Source: CBDCWT01 sp965223305
GTDB lineage: Bacteria; Planctomycetota; Planctomycetia; Pirellulales; Pirellulaceae
Assembly: GCA_965223305.1 (NCBI GenBank)
Contig: CBDCWT010000046.1
Span: 1-64,000, forward strand
Length of the DNA: 64,000 nucleotides
Direction: 5' to 3'
Shown piece after piece: positions 38,807 to 48,045 of the stretch. The position numbers and the translations under genes are program-made. The stretch's first letter is position 1. Each line of letters opens with the position of its first letter. Under the pieces are notes generated by a model that did not search any database, was not told where the DNA came from, and saw only the letters and a program-made list of their open reading frames with translations.

Positions 38807-39754
38807 CTAGTCACGCGGTCTACCCGACCAGGTTTTGAACCCAAGTATGTCCTTGAAGACACGCTCGTCCTTAATCAGGTCGTCGACGGCTATTGAATTG
38901 AGTTCTCGCGGACTCCCCCTGTTAAAAAGGAACTCTACCTCGTCTTTCTTTGGCAGGTCGATCTTCCGTATGCAGCGCCGCAGTGTCTCTAGCGCGGCGG
39001 GGACGTCGACATCAGTGATCGGCGGGACATAGTAGACCACCAGGTCCGCGTCATGGATGAAGCGACTCAGTCCCGTTTGCACGACGAACAGCTTGACCTG
39101 CTCATCTCCTACCGACTTCTCGTCGACGTCCGGATCTCCTGGGTGTTCCAGGACATCTCTAACTGCCCCGCTCCAGTTATTGGCGTACTTCGCGTCGGGC
39201 ATTAAGAATACTTCTTCGACCCGAACCTCCTTGAATCCCGTGTCTCGACCCAGTTGATGCAGCGCGCGATTCAGAACATGGCTTGCGGGAAGAAGTCCGA
39301 CCTCCGCGAACGGACTCGGACCAATTCGTCCGGCATTTCCATCTCGCCTGTAAATCACCCGGAAGACGACATTGCCGGGGTCGCCTTCTATCGCATATGG
39401 CCGGATGGCGTCCAGGATTTTCTGCAGTTTGACCTTGGTTATGTCAAGTATCTCATCCTCGTCTCTAATCGCATCCATGCCGTTGATGAGGACGAAGACC
39501 TTGGCTTCCTTGTGCGTATCGCTCAAGACACGCTGAAGCTCCGTGCGAATCGGAACTACTACGAAACCGTCGCGGATTGCTGCATCCGTCGGCTCGCCAT
39601 CCGACGCCGCTTCCTCGGCCGGCTGGGCCTGAAAGGTGTTCACATCGGCATCGGCGCGTTGCCAGAGCGCGACTAGCAGCGCGCTGATGCTGAGGACGCT
39701 GAGACAGCCGCTCATCCAAACGCGAATTCCTGTGGAACAATCTCGTGACATCAT
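38807..39754 (-). CDS. Membrane-anchored or secreted hypothetical protein
   Basis: 315 aa from the double ATG at 39754, with AAGGTGG upstream; a longer frame to 39820 is less likely. An N-terminal hydrophobic segment (WMSGCLSVLSISALLVALW) is a signal or anchor. The rest is mixed alpha/beta with a repeated theme of FVLINGMDAIRDEDEIL and VVYYVPPITDVDVPAALETL. No known domain recognised. It lies between a DUF1501 gene and the secreted protein at 38768 and is probably co-transcribed with them. Confidence 0.72.
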   Translation of the reverse strand: MMSRDCSTGIRVWMSGCLSVLSISALLVALWQRADADVNTFQAQPAEEAASDGEPTDAAIRDGFVVVPIRTELQRVLSDTHKEAKVFVLINGMDAIRDEDEILDITKVKLQKILDAIRPYAIEGDPGNVVFRVIYRRDGNAGRIGPSPFAEVGLLPASHVLNRALHQLGRDTGFKEVRVEEVFLMPDAKYANNWSGAVRDVLEHPGDPDVDEKSVGDEQVKLFVVQTGLSRFIHDADLVVYYVPPITDVDVPAALETLRRCIRKIDLPKKDEVEFLFNRGSPRELNSIAVDDLIKDERVFKDILGFKTWSGRPRD

Positions 39755-39895
39755 GAAGACCCACCTTTCTCGGTTTCCTAATTGAAACCCCGGTTTTCGA
39801 GGCGGACGCGGCCGAGCCATCGCGCCGGGGCGAGTGGAGTTGACCGCGGCACGGCCGTGCTTGTCCGCGCTGGAATCGCCGTCCGCCAGTCCCGG

Positions 39896-41089
39896 CTAGG
39901 CGAACAAAGGTAACTGGGCAAAGTCGCCCGCGAGAAGCTGCCGGGTGCGAACGTTCAGCCATTGCTCCGCGATCGAGGCGTAGACACTGCGGAAGTCAGT
40001 CGTGTACCGCGGTGCATTTCGTTCCAACTCGTGCAGGTTAGGAGCCTCGCCAAGTAGGCCGCCTGAAACGGCCGACCCCGCAAGGAAAAGCGGACCCGCG
40101 GTTCCGTGATCGGTGCCGGCGGATGCATTCTCTCGGACTTGACGTCCAAACTCGCTGAAGCACATGACCAAGACTCGGTCCTCCAGCTTCGCTGCCGCAA
40201 GGTCAGCCAGAAAGGCGCTCAGGGCCCCGGACAGATCCGCGAGCAACGTGGGATGCAGACTCAACTGCGCCGTGTGCGTATCGTATCCGCTCTGCACCGT
40301 GTAATAGACGCGCGTGCCAAGGTCAGCCTTGATGAGCTGCGCGGTTAGCCGGAGCTGGCTAGCCAGCTTGGAAGACGGGTAAGCAGTGTCCGGCCGGTCG
40401 TCCCTACCGGAAAGGTCCCTGAGAAGTTCCGCGGTCGTGTACGCATCGAGCGTAGCCCGACGCACGAAGGCTGTAAGGTCTCCTGAAAGCTGCTCGCTAG
40501 GGGCGTCTTCGTACGAAGGCTCGATTCGTGAATGTAGGTCATCCAGCGAGCCAAACGAGGACGACACGCATTTGCGCCCTCGCAGAGCAGCTGGTGTCTG
40601 ACCTTGCCCGATGAGCGCCGAAGCCGGGGCATTGTGGCGTGGCGTCGGCAGCTGATCGAGAGCACGGCCAACCCAGCCGTAACTGTCATGCTCCTCGCGA
40701 TCGAGCCGGGCGGTGTGCCAAATCGCCATGCTCACGTCATGCGAGCGGTTCGGGTTGGGATACCCAACGCCCTGCACGATCGCCAGTCGCCGTTGCTCAT
40801 ACAACTCGGCGACCCCTCGCAGCGACGGATGCAAGCCGACCGAATCGTTCAACTTCAGCAAACGGTCTCTGCGCAACCTCAGAGTCTTCCGATTCTCCTC
40901 ATAGGCCTCGTCCGCGAACGGAACGACCGTGTTGATCCCGTCATTCCCGCCACTCAACTGGACGACCACCAGGACACGTTCGTCAGGGCGCGGTTTGGCA
41001 GCGCGTGCTGTCCGCCGCAGAAAGGCGGGCACGGTGGGTGCCAAAGCAACAAGTGACGAGGTCTTGAGAAACTCGCGACGGTTGAACAT
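39896..41089 (-). CDS. DUF1501 family protein with Tat signal
   Basis: 397 aa. N-terminal twin-arginine signal (NRREFLKTSSLVALAPTVPA). Family hallmarks: VVVQLSGGNDGINTVVPF, SHDVSMAIWHTAR, YTVQSGYDTHTAQ, VLVMCFSEFGRQVREN and GTDHGTAGPLFLAG. DUF1501 proteins are related to the sulfatase/alkaline phosphatase fold and are almost always next to a DUF1800 partner, as here (31 bp). The substrate is unknown; the pair acts outside the cytoplasm and is often linked to carbohydrate or cell-surface functions in planctomycetes. Confidence 0.95.
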   Translation of the reverse strand: MFNRREFLKTSSLVALAPTVPAFLRRTARAAKPRPDERVLVVVQLSGGNDGINTVVPFADEAYEENRKTLRLRRDRLLKLNDSVGLHPSLRGVAELYEQRRLAIVQGVGYPNPNRSHDVSMAIWHTARLDREEHDSYGWVGRALDQLPTPRHNAPASALIGQGQTPAALRGRKCVSSSFGSLDDLHSRIEPSYEDAPSEQLSGDLTAFVRRATLDAYTTAELLRDLSGRDDRPDTAYPSSKLASQLRLTAQLIKADLGTRVYYTVQSGYDTHTAQLSLHPTLLADLSGALSAFLADLAAAKLEDRVLVMCFSEFGRQVRENASAGTDHGTAGPLFLAGSAVSGGLLGEAPNLHELERNAPRYTTDFRSVYASIAEQWLNVRTRQLLAGDFAQLPLFA

Positions 41090-41120
41090 TGTCTGTCTCC
41101 ATGTAACAAACCAACGGAAC

Positions 41121-42512
41121 TCACCCTAACTGGCCCGATGGTGAGGCCATGAGGGTGACTACGATTTGCCTTGCCGCTTCGTCATTCGTCAAGTCTGGAT
41201 GCTCACAGATCTTCGCCAGTGGCTTGCGGAGAGATTCAACCTCCACCTGCCCGAAAAACAGTTGACAGAAGAACGTCACCATCTCCTGACGACTAACGGC
41301 CCGTCCGTATCGCCTGGTTAAACTGGCCACATCAGCCGGTTTGCCGGAACCCCACAGTTCGCCCGCCATCAGCGAGGCAGCGAATTCGGCACGGCCGATC
41401 ACTGAGCGCGTGTTGAGCCAGTTCCGACCACCATCCCACCCAAAGACGTTGGGCGGATAGAACAAGTCCTGTCCGAGCTTTGACAGCTGTTCGGCCAGCA
41501 AAACCGTGCTGGGCGGAGGGCCGAGCGCTTCCAATAGCTGAATCGAGCCAACGATGTACTCAACCGGCCCGAGCACGCGCGTGGCGATGTTTCGATCCGA
41601 AAAGAAAACCCGGGAACGCAAAATGGTTGCGACGCCCCAGCCAACACTTAGGTCGTGGCGTCGTAGGCCGTCCGCCAATTCGTCGATCGCTTCTTCCGAG
41701 ACCGCTCCTTCGCCCATGAACGTGTCGCACAGGCGCCAAGCCAGCCGGCGCGCCACCGCCGAGTGATGAAGCAGTATGTCGAGTAGGTCATCTCCCCCGT
41801 GTTTGCCGGTGTGTCCCAGCACCGTTTTTTCGCCTCCGTCATGAAATTGCCCCACCGTGCGAAAGGCGCCACGGTTGACCATCCAGCCAGTCAATGCCCG
41901 AGCGGCTTCCTTGACATCGTCTTCCGTGTAGTGTCCTTCCCCAAGCGTGAAAAGTTCCATCAGTTCGCGCGCAAGGTTTTCGTTGGGGTGCTCTTTCCGA
42001 TTTGCTTCTGCATCGAGCCAAAGGAGTATTGCCGGATGTTTGACGACGCGCCGCAGTAGGTCCGCAAACGGTGCTCGACCAAGTTCTCGGAAGATCTGAT
42101 TCTGCTGATGCATCAGACGCGTATCGTCCACCTTCACGTTGCTCGTGGCAAAATGGTTGTGCCACATTAGTGTCAATCGTTCGCCGAGCGGGTCGGGAGA
42201 AAACAGCATCCCGTAGATCCACCACGCTTTCAGCCGCTCTGGATTCCCCGAGGCAACAGCCGCTTGACCAATAACATCGACCGTTTCGTCAAAGTCAGCG
42301 CTCTGGTCAGCACGAGCCGTACCAGAAAGCATGCGGCCCACAGCGTCATTCGGGCCGTCACGCAAGTCGCGCTGGATCTGGCCCCATGTCGCCGCGAAGC
42401 CCGCGCGCCGGTGCAGGTGCACAACACGACGCACGTCCCAAGGCTCCGAGGCCGTCGGACTGTAATTTCCCCAGAATGAGTCGTTCATTTGTCTGCCTTG
42501 GGCTTCGTTCAT
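41121..42512 (-). CDS. DUF1800 family protein
   Basis: 463 aa. Hallmarks: VRRVVHLHRRAGFAATWGQI, LTLMWHNHFATSNVKV, RELMELFTLGEGHYTEDDVK, EAARALTGW, VFGWDGGRNWLNTRS. The ATG overlaps the TGA of the BlaR1-like gene by four bases (ATGA), so translation is coupled; an internal ATG eight codons on is an alternative. No signal peptide is obvious. DUF1800 is the regular partner of DUF1501 and the function is not established. Having both under a BlaI/M56 system is less usual. Confidence 0.95.
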   Translation of the reverse strand: MNEAQGRQMNDSFWGNYSPTASEPWDVRRVVHLHRRAGFAATWGQIQRDLRDGPNDAVGRMLSGTARADQSADFDETVDVIGQAAVASGNPERLKAWWIYGMLFSPDPLGERLTLMWHNHFATSNVKVDDTRLMHQQNQIFRELGRAPFADLLRRVVKHPAILLWLDAEANRKEHPNENLARELMELFTLGEGHYTEDDVKEAARALTGWMVNRGAFRTVGQFHDGGEKTVLGHTGKHGGDDLLDILLHHSAVARRLAWRLCDTFMGEGAVSEEAIDELADGLRRHDLSVGWGVATILRSRVFFSDRNIATRVLGPVEYIVGSIQLLEALGPPPSTVLLAEQLSKLGQDLFYPPNVFGWDGGRNWLNTRSVIGRAEFAASLMAGELWGSGKPADVASLTRRYGRAVSRQEMVTFFCQLFFGQVEVESLRKPLAKICEHPDLTNDEAARQIVVTLMASPSGQLG

Positions 42513-45500
42513 TCATCAACACGACGAAACTGAGACTCGTCCCCCTTCGTGAACGTACCTAGGTCTTTGGTCTCACCCGACGAAATGGTGAAGTCGCCCG
42601 CGACATGCATCTGTACGCCACCGGCTATACTCGCGGTGAGACGATACGAGCAATCCTCGATTAGTCCGGGTATGGTGAAGCGGCCATCGTCATCCACCTT
42701 TGCCCCATCAACACCCAAGATGCGCAAGTCCTCGGAACCCAATACCACTTGGACACCCTCCATGGGTTCGCCCAGCTTGTCGACGAAGCGACCGGTGACT
42801 CTGCCGGTTCGTTGCATGCGGACCGTCAGCCGCGTGAGATCATCGCCGGAGACTACGACTCTTGCTCCGAGTTCCCGCTCACGGTGAACAAACAGAAGCG
42901 ACCGCTCGCGGCCTGGCGCGAGCTTTGCGACGGTGAAGTTGGCCGTCTCGAGTTTGCGATCCCGGGCCATCGCGGCTGACACGCCGGAGCCAAATACTTT
43001 CGCTCCAACCAGTGGTTCTTCCCTTTCGTCGAGGATGGTTCCGTGACGCGAGATCCCCGGAACCACCTGCAAGCCGACTGTGAACGGCTGCTCGTCTGAC
43101 GGATCCACAAGCACGATCGCTTGCTTGGACTCGGTACTCATGTGTCCGCCTCTCTGTGGCCCGGACGAAGTGTCGATGAATTCGACGCTTCCATCCTTGC
43201 CTAGTTGGACATATTCATCGCCAACAATTTTCCTTACCCGTTCGGCGTCGACCGTCGCCGATAAGTACTGGTCACTGTCGGTTTCAACGGCAATCAGGCC
43301 GCGACCTGGCAAAACGCTGATGGTATAGCTGCCGTCCTCGTCGATTTGAGTCGAAGCGAATTCAAAATGGATCAACCCACTTCTCGTGACGACGTTCTCG
43401 TTTCCAAACAGAGGTTCGTAGGACACGGTCCCTCGCACTGGGCTTCCCGACTCCGCGTCTGTCACGCGTCCGGTAACAGCAATTCCCTTGACAAGTTCCA
43501 CGTCCACTTCCAGAGGTTGGAGTCCGTCGGTGTCAACAACGACGACTCCCTTGTTGAAGTGCCGTGATTTTGTCGTCTCAAACTCCAGGCGATACTGAGC
43601 CGCCTTGGGGACGCCCGTGATTTCGTAACGTCCGTTGTTGTCGGTCATCACCGGGTGCGTCCACGCGCGCCATGAGGCCAGGGACGAAATCCGCACACCA
43701 GGTACTGGTTCGCCCGTTTCCACATCGGTGACTTGGCCGCGAAATGTTCGGGCCGGCGCCCCGATGTGCGTGAAGTCCGCGAAATAAGTGCTTTCCGCGA
43801 TGCCTTCCCGAACCGCGACAGCTCCACTCGGTTGGAGTTCTTCAGGCGTCGGAAGTGTTATCACATTCAGCCTCGTAGAGCCGATCTCTCCACCGACGGT
43901 TTGCAGCCGCACGCCTCGATTGGCACCCATGCCATCAATACGGAAGCGACCATCCGCGTCGGTCACGATTGGTCGAAATATTGGTCCCCCGCCGTTCCAT
44001 GCAGGGGTGTTTGTGTAGACCCCCGTCGAACTAGCAGCTGCCTTCCTGATCTCGTTAGCAGGAGTAGTCACCGCGTATATATGATTCACCATGACGGTCA
44101 CTCCGGCCGCCGGTTCCCCGTCAGCGGTGAGCAGACGACCGTTGATCGGGACGTCCTTCGTCAGCTGCAGAGCGATGTCCTCGGCTAGGGCCGCGACTCT
44201 CACATCGGCCCACGCCCATCCGAAATCTCGAGCCAACCCGAACGATCGAAAAGTCGCGGCCACTCGGACAGTGAGCAGCGGATTTTTCGCAATCGCGTCT
44301 TGAAACGGCGCCAGCTCCACATCAGCGGCGAATTTGCCGTCGTCGCCAGAGTGGGCCAATTCCGTCCACTCCACGTCCCGTGGCCGTCGCGACCAGGCTT
44401 GAGGTCCGCGCGGAGGTCCTGCCAGCCAAATCTTCGCGTAACGAACTGCTTTACCGTCAGGACCAACCACGCGTCCATGAAGGCGACCGCTCCAATTTGG
44501 TTGGCTAGTAGCACTCGGGCTCGTGGGCTTTGCCGCGGGTTCCGAAACCTCGCCGCCCGGTTTGTCCGTCGCCGACGATTCCTCGGCGGACAGCGTTCGA
44601 TCCTTGAGCACGGGGAACGCCGACAAGCAGATGATTCCAATCAACATCAACGCCCAACGACCAACGGTCGAGAGCCGGCGTGGATGAGTCTCCGTCATGA
44701 TCATCCTCACCCGCCGGTCGAGCTCAACGAAACCACCGATGCCGCTGGCCGCGACTGGCAACGCGACTCGACTCCGCGATAGGAACCCAACTGTCTGCAC
44801 CAAACCCGTCGCATAGTCAGCTCGAACGTCGGGGAGCTCGGACACGACCCAGGTGTCACAGCACTGCTCTTCGACCACTCGAATCTCACGACGCACCCAC
44901 CAAAGAACCGGGTTCCACCAATACAAAGCCGTGGCGCCAAGCTCAAGAATTCGGACCCAATGATCGCCCCGTTTGAGGTGGGACAACTCATGCAATAGCA
45001 GGGCACGCAACGCGTCGGGTTGCAGGCTGCCAAGCAGCGTCTCGGGAAACAGAAGCTGTGGCTTGCCCAGCGGAGCCCATACCATGGGCGACAGGTTCGC
45101 GGAGAGGAGCAGCACTCGCGGACAACGTCGAAGCCCGATTGATTCGGCTAGACGCTCAGCTTCGACCTGCAATTGTTCGGGAGCGGGCTTGGCGGTTCGC
45201 AGCAACCGCCAAAAGGAGTAACCCCTCGCGACAGTGACGCCAAGTACGGCCAAAGAGGAGGCCAGCCAGGCGTACATGGCCATCGGCACTAGCGTGCCCG
45301 CGCGGATTCCCCAAGATGTTCGCTCGAGCCGCGAGTCATTCGTCGCTCGTCCATCACTGCTCCCCACATTCGCGGCCGTGCGTGCCGCGGGAACGTCACG
45401 CCCCGAGAATCCAGCCAGCCACTGCTGGGTCCCATCTCCCGAGCCCTCCAACCCTCCTCTGATGTCCGCCGGCGTCTCCATCCCTAGCCTCTCGGGAGCA

Positions 45501-45703
45501 GCGTTGGTCGCGATGCCGCCCATTTCGGGAACTGAGATTCGTAACGGTACGATCGGTGGTGTCACCAGCTTCAGAAGCACGATCACCCACAAACAATGTG
45601 TCACGGCAGGTCGGCGAATTCGCCGACTGACGCCAAATACCACAACCGCTAAAATCGCGCTCATCACCGAGTTGCTCACGAGCATCTCGAATAAGTTGGA
45701 CAT
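42509..45703 (-). CDS. BlaR1/M56-like membrane metallopeptidase with carboxypeptidase-regulatory-like repeats
   Basis: 1064 aa from the ATG at 45703, preceded by GAGGAGG. Four hydrophobic helices (about 6-27, 29-50, 134-160, 347-362) frame an M56 peptidase with the zinc motif HELSHLKRGDHW near residue 238 and a downstream Glu in VVEEQCCD. Residues from about 400 to the end form a series of beta-sandwich carboxypeptidase-regulatory-like modules (for example GRVVGPDGKAVRYAKIWLAG and GRFVDKLGEPMEGVQV), presumably outside. In BlaR1 and MecR1 this place is taken by a penicillin sensor, so here the sensed ligand must differ. When activated, M56 peptidases trigger cleavage of the BlaI repressor, which is encoded just upstream. 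Confidence 0.92.
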   Translation of the reverse strand: MSNLFEMLVSNSVMSAILAVVVFGVSRRIRRPAVTHCLWVIVLLKLVTPPIVPLRISVPEMGGIATNAAPERLGMETPADIRGGLEGSGDGTQQWLAGFSGRDVPAARTAANVGSSDGRATNDSRLERTSWGIRAGTLVPMAMYAWLASSLAVLGVTVARGYSFWRLLRTAKPAPEQLQVEAERLAESIGLRRCPRVLLLSANLSPMVWAPLGKPQLLFPETLLGSLQPDALRALLLHELSHLKRGDHWVRILELGATALYWWNPVLWWVRREIRVVEEQCCDTWVVSELPDVRADYATGLVQTVGFLSRSRVALPVAASGIGGFVELDRRVRMIMTETHPRRLSTVGRWALMLIGIICLSAFPVLKDRTLSAEESSATDKPGGEVSEPAAKPTSPSATSQPNWSGRLHGRVVGPDGKAVRYAKIWLAGPPRGPQAWSRRPRDVEWTELAHSGDDGKFAADVELAPFQDAIAKNPLLTVRVAATFRSFGLARDFGWAWADVRVAALAEDIALQLTKDVPINGRLLTADGEPAAGVTVMVNHIYAVTTPANEIRKAAASSTGVYTNTPAWNGGGPIFRPIVTDADGRFRIDGMGANRGVRLQTVGGEIGSTRLNVITLPTPEELQPSGAVAVREGIAESTYFADFTHIGAPARTFRGQVTDVETGEPVPGVRISSLASWRAWTHPVMTDNNGRYEITGVPKAAQYRLEFETTKSRHFNKGVVVVDTDGLQPLEVDVELVKGIAVTGRVTDAESGSPVRGTVSYEPLFGNENVVTRSGLIHFEFASTQIDEDGSYTISVLPGRGLIAVETDSDQYLSATVDAERVRKIVGDEYVQLGKDGSVEFIDTSSGPQRGGHMSTESKQAIVLVDPSDEQPFTVGLQVVPGISRHGTILDEREEPLVGAKVFGSGVSAAMARDRKLETANFTVAKLAPGRERSLLFVHRERELGARVVVSGDDLTRLTVRMQRTGRVTGRFVDKLGEPMEGVQVVLGSEDLRILGVDGAKVDDDGRFTIPGLIEDCSYRLTASIAGGVQMHVAGDFTISSGETKDLGTFTKGDESQFRRVDE

Positions 45704-45768
45704 GGGAACCTCCTCGGTTGGCATCGGCTTTGGCGGCCGACGGAGAACATCGCCTGAAACTTCTCTGG

Positions 45769-46182
45769 CTAACGCCGCCGCTTGCGTTTCGTTCCTTTGG
45801 AGTCTTGTTTCAATTCGTCGATCAATGCCAGGAGCGCCTCCTGCTGCGTCTTCGTGAGTCGTTCCGACTTCGCGAGCGACGAGAGCAGCGGTGAAAGAGA
45901 GCCCTCACACAGCGAATCCGCCAAGGACTCCAATCGGCGCCCAACCAGCTCTTCACGGTCGACGACGGCCGAAAACACGTGCGCGAAGCCCGACTTGTCG
46001 CTGCGAACGAAGCCTTTCGATTCCAATCTGGCGAGCAAGCGCTTTACCGTTGAATACTGCGTCTCGGAATCATCCGGATAGACGATCATCGTCACGTCAC
46101 GAATCGTGGAGGGACCGCGCTCCCAAAGAACCTGGAGCACTGCTTGCTCGGCGGGAGTCACATCCTGAGGTTTTCGCGGCAT
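45769..46182 (-). CDS. BlaI/MecI-family transcriptional repressor
   Basis: 137 aa. A winged helix covers residues 8-80 (LTPAEQAVL-type start, here VTPAEQAVLQVLWERGPSTI; RDVTMIV; YSTVKRLLARLESKGFVRSD), followed by a helical dimerisation part and a basic tail (KGTKRKRRR). BlaI repressors bind palindromic operators as dimers and are cut by their M56 partner. The partner gene begins 65 bp downstream. A strong palindrome overlapping a promoter lies 34 bp upstream of the start (46216-46251), fitting autoregulation of the whole run down to 37110. Confidence 0.95.
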   Translation of the reverse strand: MPRKPQDVTPAEQAVLQVLWERGPSTIRDVTMIVYPDDSETQYSTVKRLLARLESKGFVRSDKSGFAHVFSAVVDREELVGRRLESLADSLCEGSLSPLLSSLAKSERLTKTQQEALLALIDELKQDSKGTKRKRRR

Positions 46183-46215
46183 TCTGCACCTCGACCTGGT
46201 TTTCTAGGACACCAT

Positions 46216-46251
46216 GTCCCATAATATGGGACGTAGTGTCCCACATGTCAA
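46216..46251 (-). promoter_or_regulatory. Probable BlaI operator overlapping the operon promoter
   Basis: GTCCCATAATATGGGAC (46216-46232) is a perfect 8-bp dyad around one base. It overlaps a second dyad, TGGGAC-GTAGT-GTCCCA (46227-46243). On the minus strand TTGACA (46251-46246) is followed 18-19 bases later by TATTAT/ATATTA, a good -35/-10 pair. The dyads lie within the spacer and -10, so a bound repressor would block RNA polymerase. Confidence 0.78.
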
Positions 46252-46571
46252 TAGCTTGTCAGACTGTTCTTGCGAATTTTCAGAGAACAGCGCCGACCCG
46301 CGATCGAGTGAAATTGATCAGATGCTGGCTACTACGGACAAAACTCGACCACTGCGCACCGGGCACGATTACCGATGTTCACCCGAATAACAACGCTGCT
46401 GCAATCTGTTTGTTGTCGGCGCCCTTCCGCCGCTCGAAGGTGTTTTGCCGGCGGAGCACCGTTTTGCTCCTGTCTCGTGGATGCTCGCCTCACTTCCTCT
46501 CGGATTGACGCTCGTACTTTCATTTTGGTGCGGAATGGGAGACGCGCCTCGGATATGGGCGCGCCGTTTCC

Positions 46572-47228
46572 ATGGCTGCAGGAGTCGTGTACATATGCCT
46601 GTGGCCGTCACTTGCTCCCGTCCTGAAGCCACGACCAGAGTTGATACTGCCTGGAATCGAGCAATACTCGGTGCTGCGACAGTTTACCGATTCGTGCACG
46701 ATCTGTTTCCTGGAAGCGATGTCTTGTACAGGTACGTGCGTTCTGGTACGCCATCAGAGAGCTGTTCTAAGGCATTTGGACTTCGCCGGTGCAGCCGTCC
46801 CGCTACAGCCTCGACTGCAATACTCGCTCATGGATCTCTTGATATGGTGCTTCGCCGCCACAGTGCTTGTCATGTTGGTTCGGGGAGTTCGATCCGCGGG
46901 CACCTCACTCTTGCGTACTGTGTCAACAGAAGTCCTCTTTCTAGTTGTTGGCCTTCTCATTCTTCTTGGCGGTATGTGGTCGTGCCTCATCGGCGGCAGA
47001 CCTCACTTGCGCGTTTTGTTCTTTGGTTTGGTTGCTTCCTGGCTAGCCCTGCCGGTTGCCCACGTCGGACCAGCGGAAGAGAACGTTGAGTTTCTTTGGC
47101 AGTATTTGATGGGAGCGTGCCATGTTGGTGTCCCGGCGATCATCGTACTCGTATCTTTCCTCATCGTACGATCGGACGGATACCGCCTATTCCCTGTGGA
47201 ATCGGACGGTAGCCTGAGCCGTCTGTGA
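46572..47228 (+). CDS. Predicted multi-pass membrane protein
   Basis: 218 aa in the longest form. Four strong hydrophobic helices occur in the C-terminal two-thirds: LLIWCFAATVLVMLVRGV, VLFLVVGLLILLGGMW, LFFGLVASWLALPVAH and VPAIIVLVSFLIV. The QYSLMDLLIWC segment resembles a motif that often begins planctomycete small membrane proteins, so translation may really start near it and the first 85 residues could be spurious. No family assignment. Nothing is recognised in 46252-46571 upstream. Confidence 0.5.
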   Translation: MAAGVVYICLWPSLAPVLKPRPELILPGIEQYSVLRQFTDSCTICFLEAMSCTGTCVLVRHQRAVLRHLDFAGAAVPLQPRLQYSLMDLLIWCFAATVLVMLVRGVRSAGTSLLRTVSTEVLFLVVGLLILLGGMWSCLIGGRPHLRVLFFGLVASWLALPVAHVGPAEENVEFLWQYLMGACHVGVPAIIVLVSFLIVRSDGYRLFPVESDGSLSRL

Positions 47229-47439
47229 AATCACTACAGCCACGCCCGAACGGTGCAGGAGATACGTCTGTGCGACGTTCGCCCCCGAGTGGAATGCCTC
47301 TCGACGATAAAGGCGTCCCGATTCGTGCGATCACAGCCCTGCATGCGAATTCTCTGTAAGAAGCAGCCGTGCGTCTCGTGTAATACGATGCAAGAATCAA
47401 CATTGTCTGGGCGCCAGACACCACGGCTTCACTAAATGC

Positions 47440-48045
47440 ATGAGTACTGTCCCGCGAACTCTAATGACCGACTTTCCAGACACGAGCATGAGCCTGCTGC
47501 TCCGCATCCAAAACGCGAGCGATCACGACGCGTGGCGTGAATTCGAGACCATTTATAGACCGGTGATTTACCGCATTGCGCGAAAACGCGGTTACCAAGA
47601 CGCTGATGCGCAGGACGTCGCGCAGAAGGTGATGGTGAAGATCGCGCGGCGGATTCAGCACTTTCAGTGGAACAATGGTTCCGCAAGGTTTAGCACTTGG
47701 CTAACGACAGTCTGTCGCAACTGCTTGATCGATGAGTTCCGCAGTGCATCCGGCAACGCGGCAGGCGGCACCACAAATCTCGAGCGACTAAGCCAGGTCG
47801 CCAACGATGACATTTCGGTCGACGACATCGAGTGGGAACATCGCCGCCAAGTCTTTAGACACGCGGCGCGCGAAGTGGCTCATCAAGTCGAGGCCGACAC
47901 GTGGCGAGCGTTTTGGGAGACGGCGGTTGAGGGGCGAGCCGCTAGGCAGGTGGCTACCGAGCTTGGAATGAGCATTGGGAGCGTCTACACCGCACGGTGC
48001 CGTGTCATCCAACGGCTGAGAGCAAAGGTGATGGAACATGAATAG
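47440..48045 (+). CDS. ECF-type RNA polymerase sigma factor
   Basis: 201 aa. Region 2: NASDHDAWREFETIYRPVIY, YQDADAQDVAQKVMVKIARR, FSTWLTTVCRNCLIDEFR. Region 4 helix-turn-helix: ARQVATELGMSIGSVYTARC. It is closely similar in layout to the factor at 3253. Its stop codon overlaps the start of the next gene (8-nt overlap), so sigma factor and kinase are translationally coupled, the tightest of the four sigma-kinase pairs here. Confidence 0.94.
   Translation: MSTVPRTLMTDFPDTSMSLLLRIQNASDHDAWREFETIYRPVIYRIARKRGYQDADAQDVAQKVMVKIARRIQHFQWNNGSARFSTWLTTVCRNCLIDEFRSASGNAAGGTTNLERLSQVANDDISVDDIEWEHRRQVFRHAAREVAHQVEADTWRAFWETAVEGRAARQVATELGMSIGSVYTARCRVIQRLRAKVMEHE

Noticed and set aside
42509..46182. 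Beta-lactam resistance operon
   Set aside because: BlaI and M56 proteins alone do not show this; no penicillin-binding sensor domain and no adjacent beta-lactamase are present, and the outer part consists of regulatory-like modules.
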